Source of the DNA: an uncultured Bacilli bacterium
GTDB taxonomy: Bacteria; Bacillota_I; Bacilli_A; RF39; UBA660
Assembly: GCA_947853365.1 (NCBI GenBank)
Contig: CANTWQ010000054.1
Location: 1 to 8,487 of the forward strand
Direction: 5' to 3'
Length of the DNA: 8,487 bases
Below are positions 7,336 to 8,487 of the stretch, in pieces. Numbering within the stretch: the stretch's first letter is position 1; each line of letters starts with the position of its first letter. The position numbers were made by a program, and so were the translations under genes. The notes beneath the pieces were generated by a model that had not been told where the DNA came from, made no database searches, and saw nothing but the letters and a program-made list of their open reading frames with translations.

Positions 7336-7758
7336 CTAAAAAAGTGCCATAATCTTGGGAATAAAAATAATACATGCCCCAATCAATGCCGTTAACGAAA
7401 AGACAAGGGTCGCAGTCGATGCACAATCTTTGGCAATTTTAGCCAAGGGATGAATTTGTGGCATTGCCAAGTCGATCGTTGCTTCAATCGCTGTATTGAT
7501 CATTTCGCTGGCTGTTACCATTCCCATCACCAAAATACAAAATAGCCATTCTCCACTGGATAAAGAAAAGACAAAGCCAAGAATGGTAGTAACTAGGATT
7601 GCCGTTACAATAATAATCATATTATGCTCTTCTTTCAAAGCGTAACAAAATCCATCAATCGCATGAAAAAAACTTTTTTTATATCGTTCCAGTGGTGTCC
7701 CTGTATCTTTGATTCGGACCACTTTCTTTCGTCTAAACAACTTATCGAACAACCCCAT
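7336..7758 (-). CDS. dgkA: Diacylglycerol/undecaprenol kinase, DgkA family
   Basis: This small integral membrane kinase has 140 residues. In Gram-positive bacteria the family mainly phosphorylates undecaprenol, recycling the lipid carrier for wall synthesis. It has hydrophobic segments at about 47-66, 71-84 and 115-135 and the family signature SEMINTAIE (84-92), including Glu85, Asn88 and Glu92. AKDCASTATLV (109-119) carries the conserved Lys110-Asp111. A basic N-terminal stretch of about 22 residues (MGLFDKLFRRKKVVR and on) precedes the core. The ATG overlaps the end of ybeY by 17 nt, and the AGGAGG at 7776-7771 is 12 nt upstream, rather far. A later start (GTG at codon 13) is possible but lacks a good ribosome binding site. 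Confidence 0.93.
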   Translation of the reverse strand: MGLFDKLFRRKKVVRIKDTGTPLERYKKSFFHAIDGFCYALKEEHNMIIIVTAILVTTILGFVFSLSSGEWLFCILVMGMVTASEMINTAIEATIDLAMPQIHPLAKIAKDCASTATLVFSLTALIGACIIFIPKIMALF

Positions 7759-8188
7759 ATACTTCTAGTACCTCCTCTTGCTTTTGAAACATCACACGTT
7801 CCTCTTCTTGATTCATATGATCATACCCTAACAGATGATATAGGCCATGTACGGCCAAAAAGAGTATCTCCCGACGTAGAGAATGTCCATATTCTTGTGC
7901 TTGTTCTACGGCTTTTTCATAGCAAATGTAGATATCTCCCAAAAGGCGCACTTCAATATCTCTACTCGCTTCATCTTCTAAAGCAAAACTAATCACATCT
8001 GTCACACGATCGACTCCTCGATAAGTACGATTCAAATCGTGAATCATTTTCGAATCGACGAAGATGACATTACATTCGGCATTTTTGATATTTTCTTTCT
8101 GAAATACCAATCGAAACAGTTTTGGAATTTCTTTTTGAAAAGACTTCATATCTTCTTTGGTTTCATTAAATACACCGATTTTATTCAT
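7742..8188 (-). CDS. ybeY: Endoribonuclease YbeY, 16S rRNA 3'-end maturation factor
   Basis: YbeY is a zinc-dependent single-strand endoribonuclease involved in 16S rRNA 3'-end processing and ribosome quality control. The 148 residues include the NRTYRGVDRVTDVISF block (53-68) and the metal site with His114, His118 and His124 in HGLYHLLGYDH. A Tyr replaces the more usual Leu before the second His. A longer frame opens at 8260, but that start would lie deep inside the upstream gene. The ATG at 8188 has AGGTGG about 7 nt upstream, overlaps the upstream stop as ATGA and gives the normal family length, so it is chosen. The gene ends 17 nt inside dgkA. Confidence 0.95.
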   Translation of the reverse strand: MNKIGVFNETKEDMKSFQKEIPKLFRLVFQKENIKNAECNVIFVDSKMIHDLNRTYRGVDRVTDVISFALEDEASRDIEVRLLGDIYICYEKAVEQAQEYGHSLRREILFLAVHGLYHLLGYDHMNQEEERVMFQKQEEVLEVYGVVR

Positions 8189-8487
8189 ATTACCACCACC
8201 TGATACACATAATAGATAAAGATCCCTGTAACGATTAAGCTCACTATATTTAAAAACCAATTCTTCTTTAATGTGGAAGGTAATTTTTCTTTGATGCGAT
8301 ATAATAGAAAATAAACCAAATAACCACTCATACCACCTAAAATATTCAAAATAATATCATCGATATCAAAGACACGCCCAATCATCAGTTGGGTCGATTC
8401 GATGGCGAGTGATGCAATCAAAGATAAGAAAAATGGTAAATACGGCTTCGTTGTCTTAATATAGTAACTAACGAAAAAGCCATAAGG
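8185..8487 (-). CDS. VanZ-like membrane protein, 3' part only
   Basis: The frame is open from the right edge to a TGA at 8185, giving 100 residues with the start outside the window. It begins PYGFFVSYYIK, then has a hydrophobic segment, the ESTQ...GRVFDIDDIILNILGG block and a GYLVYFLLY membrane segment, and ends in another hydrophobic segment followed by QVVVI. The ES-Q, GR-FDIDD and N-LGG residues are typical of the VanZ family of small multi-pass membrane proteins. VanZ itself was found in a teicoplanin-resistance cluster, but most members are of unknown role, so no resistance should be inferred. An internal TTG at 8421 could be mistaken for a start, but coding continues upstream of it. The stop overlaps the ybeY ATG, placing it in the same operon. 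Confidence 0.82.
   Translation of the reverse strand, partial: PYGFFVSYYIKTTKPYLPFFLSLIASLAIESTQLMIGRVFDIDDIILNILGGMSGYLVYFLLYRIKEKLPSTLKKNWFLNIVSLIVTGIFIYYVYQVVVI

Noticed and set aside
7624..7992. Forward-strand 122-codon frame antisense to dgkA and ybeY
   Set aside because: It lies opposite two well-recognised genes, has no family resemblance and no convincing ribosome binding site.
8189..8260. Longer ybeY frame starting at 8260
   Set aside because: It would overlap the VanZ-like gene by about 75 nt and add residues unlike YbeY. The ATG at 8188 has a good AGGTGG and an ATGA overlap.
8185..8487. Antibiotic-resistance function from the VanZ resemblance
   Set aside because: Only the generic VanZ-family fold is visible, no other van genes are present, and the gene sits in a housekeeping operon.

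Overview
The window looks like chromosomal core DNA of a low-GC Bacillota (Firmicutes), and I lean towards the Erysipelotrichia/Coprobacillaceae side. The evidence is the AT-rich composition, strong AGGAGG-type ribosome binding sites, and the gene order ybeY-dgkA-cdd-era-yqzL-recO, which matches the Bacillus-type order. At the aminoacyl-tRNA synthetase end the forms are of the archaeal/eukaryotic-like kind (single-chain glycyl-tRNA synthetase, short ProRS without an editing insertion), unlike Bacillus. TGA acts as stop for several genes and Trp is TGG, so the standard bacterial code applies and this is not a Mycoplasma. The exact taxon is an inference.

All genes lie on the minus strand, so transcription runs from right to left. 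In transcription order: the 3' part of a VanZ-like membrane protein (8487-8185), ybeY (8188-7742), dgkA (7758-7336), cdd (7322-6936), era (6939-6061), a 28-codon yqzL-like micro-gene (6021-5935), recO (5930-5193) and a 914-residue YfhO-family membrane protein (5184-2440). These genes are packed tightly, with ATGA overlaps or stop codons inside the next gene's Shine-Dalgarno, and look like one operon. After a 209-nt gap come proS (2230-806) and the 5' part of glyQS (794-1), also coupled through a stop codon inside a Shine-Dalgarno.

The genes combine rRNA maturation and ribosome assembly (YbeY, Era), lipid-carrier phosphorylation (DgkA), pyrimidine salvage (Cdd), recombinational repair (RecO), a probable cell-envelope sugar-transfer protein (YfhO family), and charging of tRNA-Pro and tRNA-Gly. 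Apart from the synthetase pair, proximity seems to reflect a conserved housekeeping neighbourhood more than a shared pathway.

The most interesting non-coding signal is the gap before proS. It has a near-consensus sigma-A promoter (TTGACA, 17 nt, TAAAAT) right after the YfhO stop codon, then a leader of about 170 nt with several self-complementary segments. The leader ends in a long hairpin followed by a short U tract just before the proS Shine-Dalgarno. It lacks a recognisable T-box sequence, so it is a candidate attenuator of unknown class. I see no mobile element, CRISPR array, tRNA, rRNA or phage gene, and no convincing new multi-gene system.
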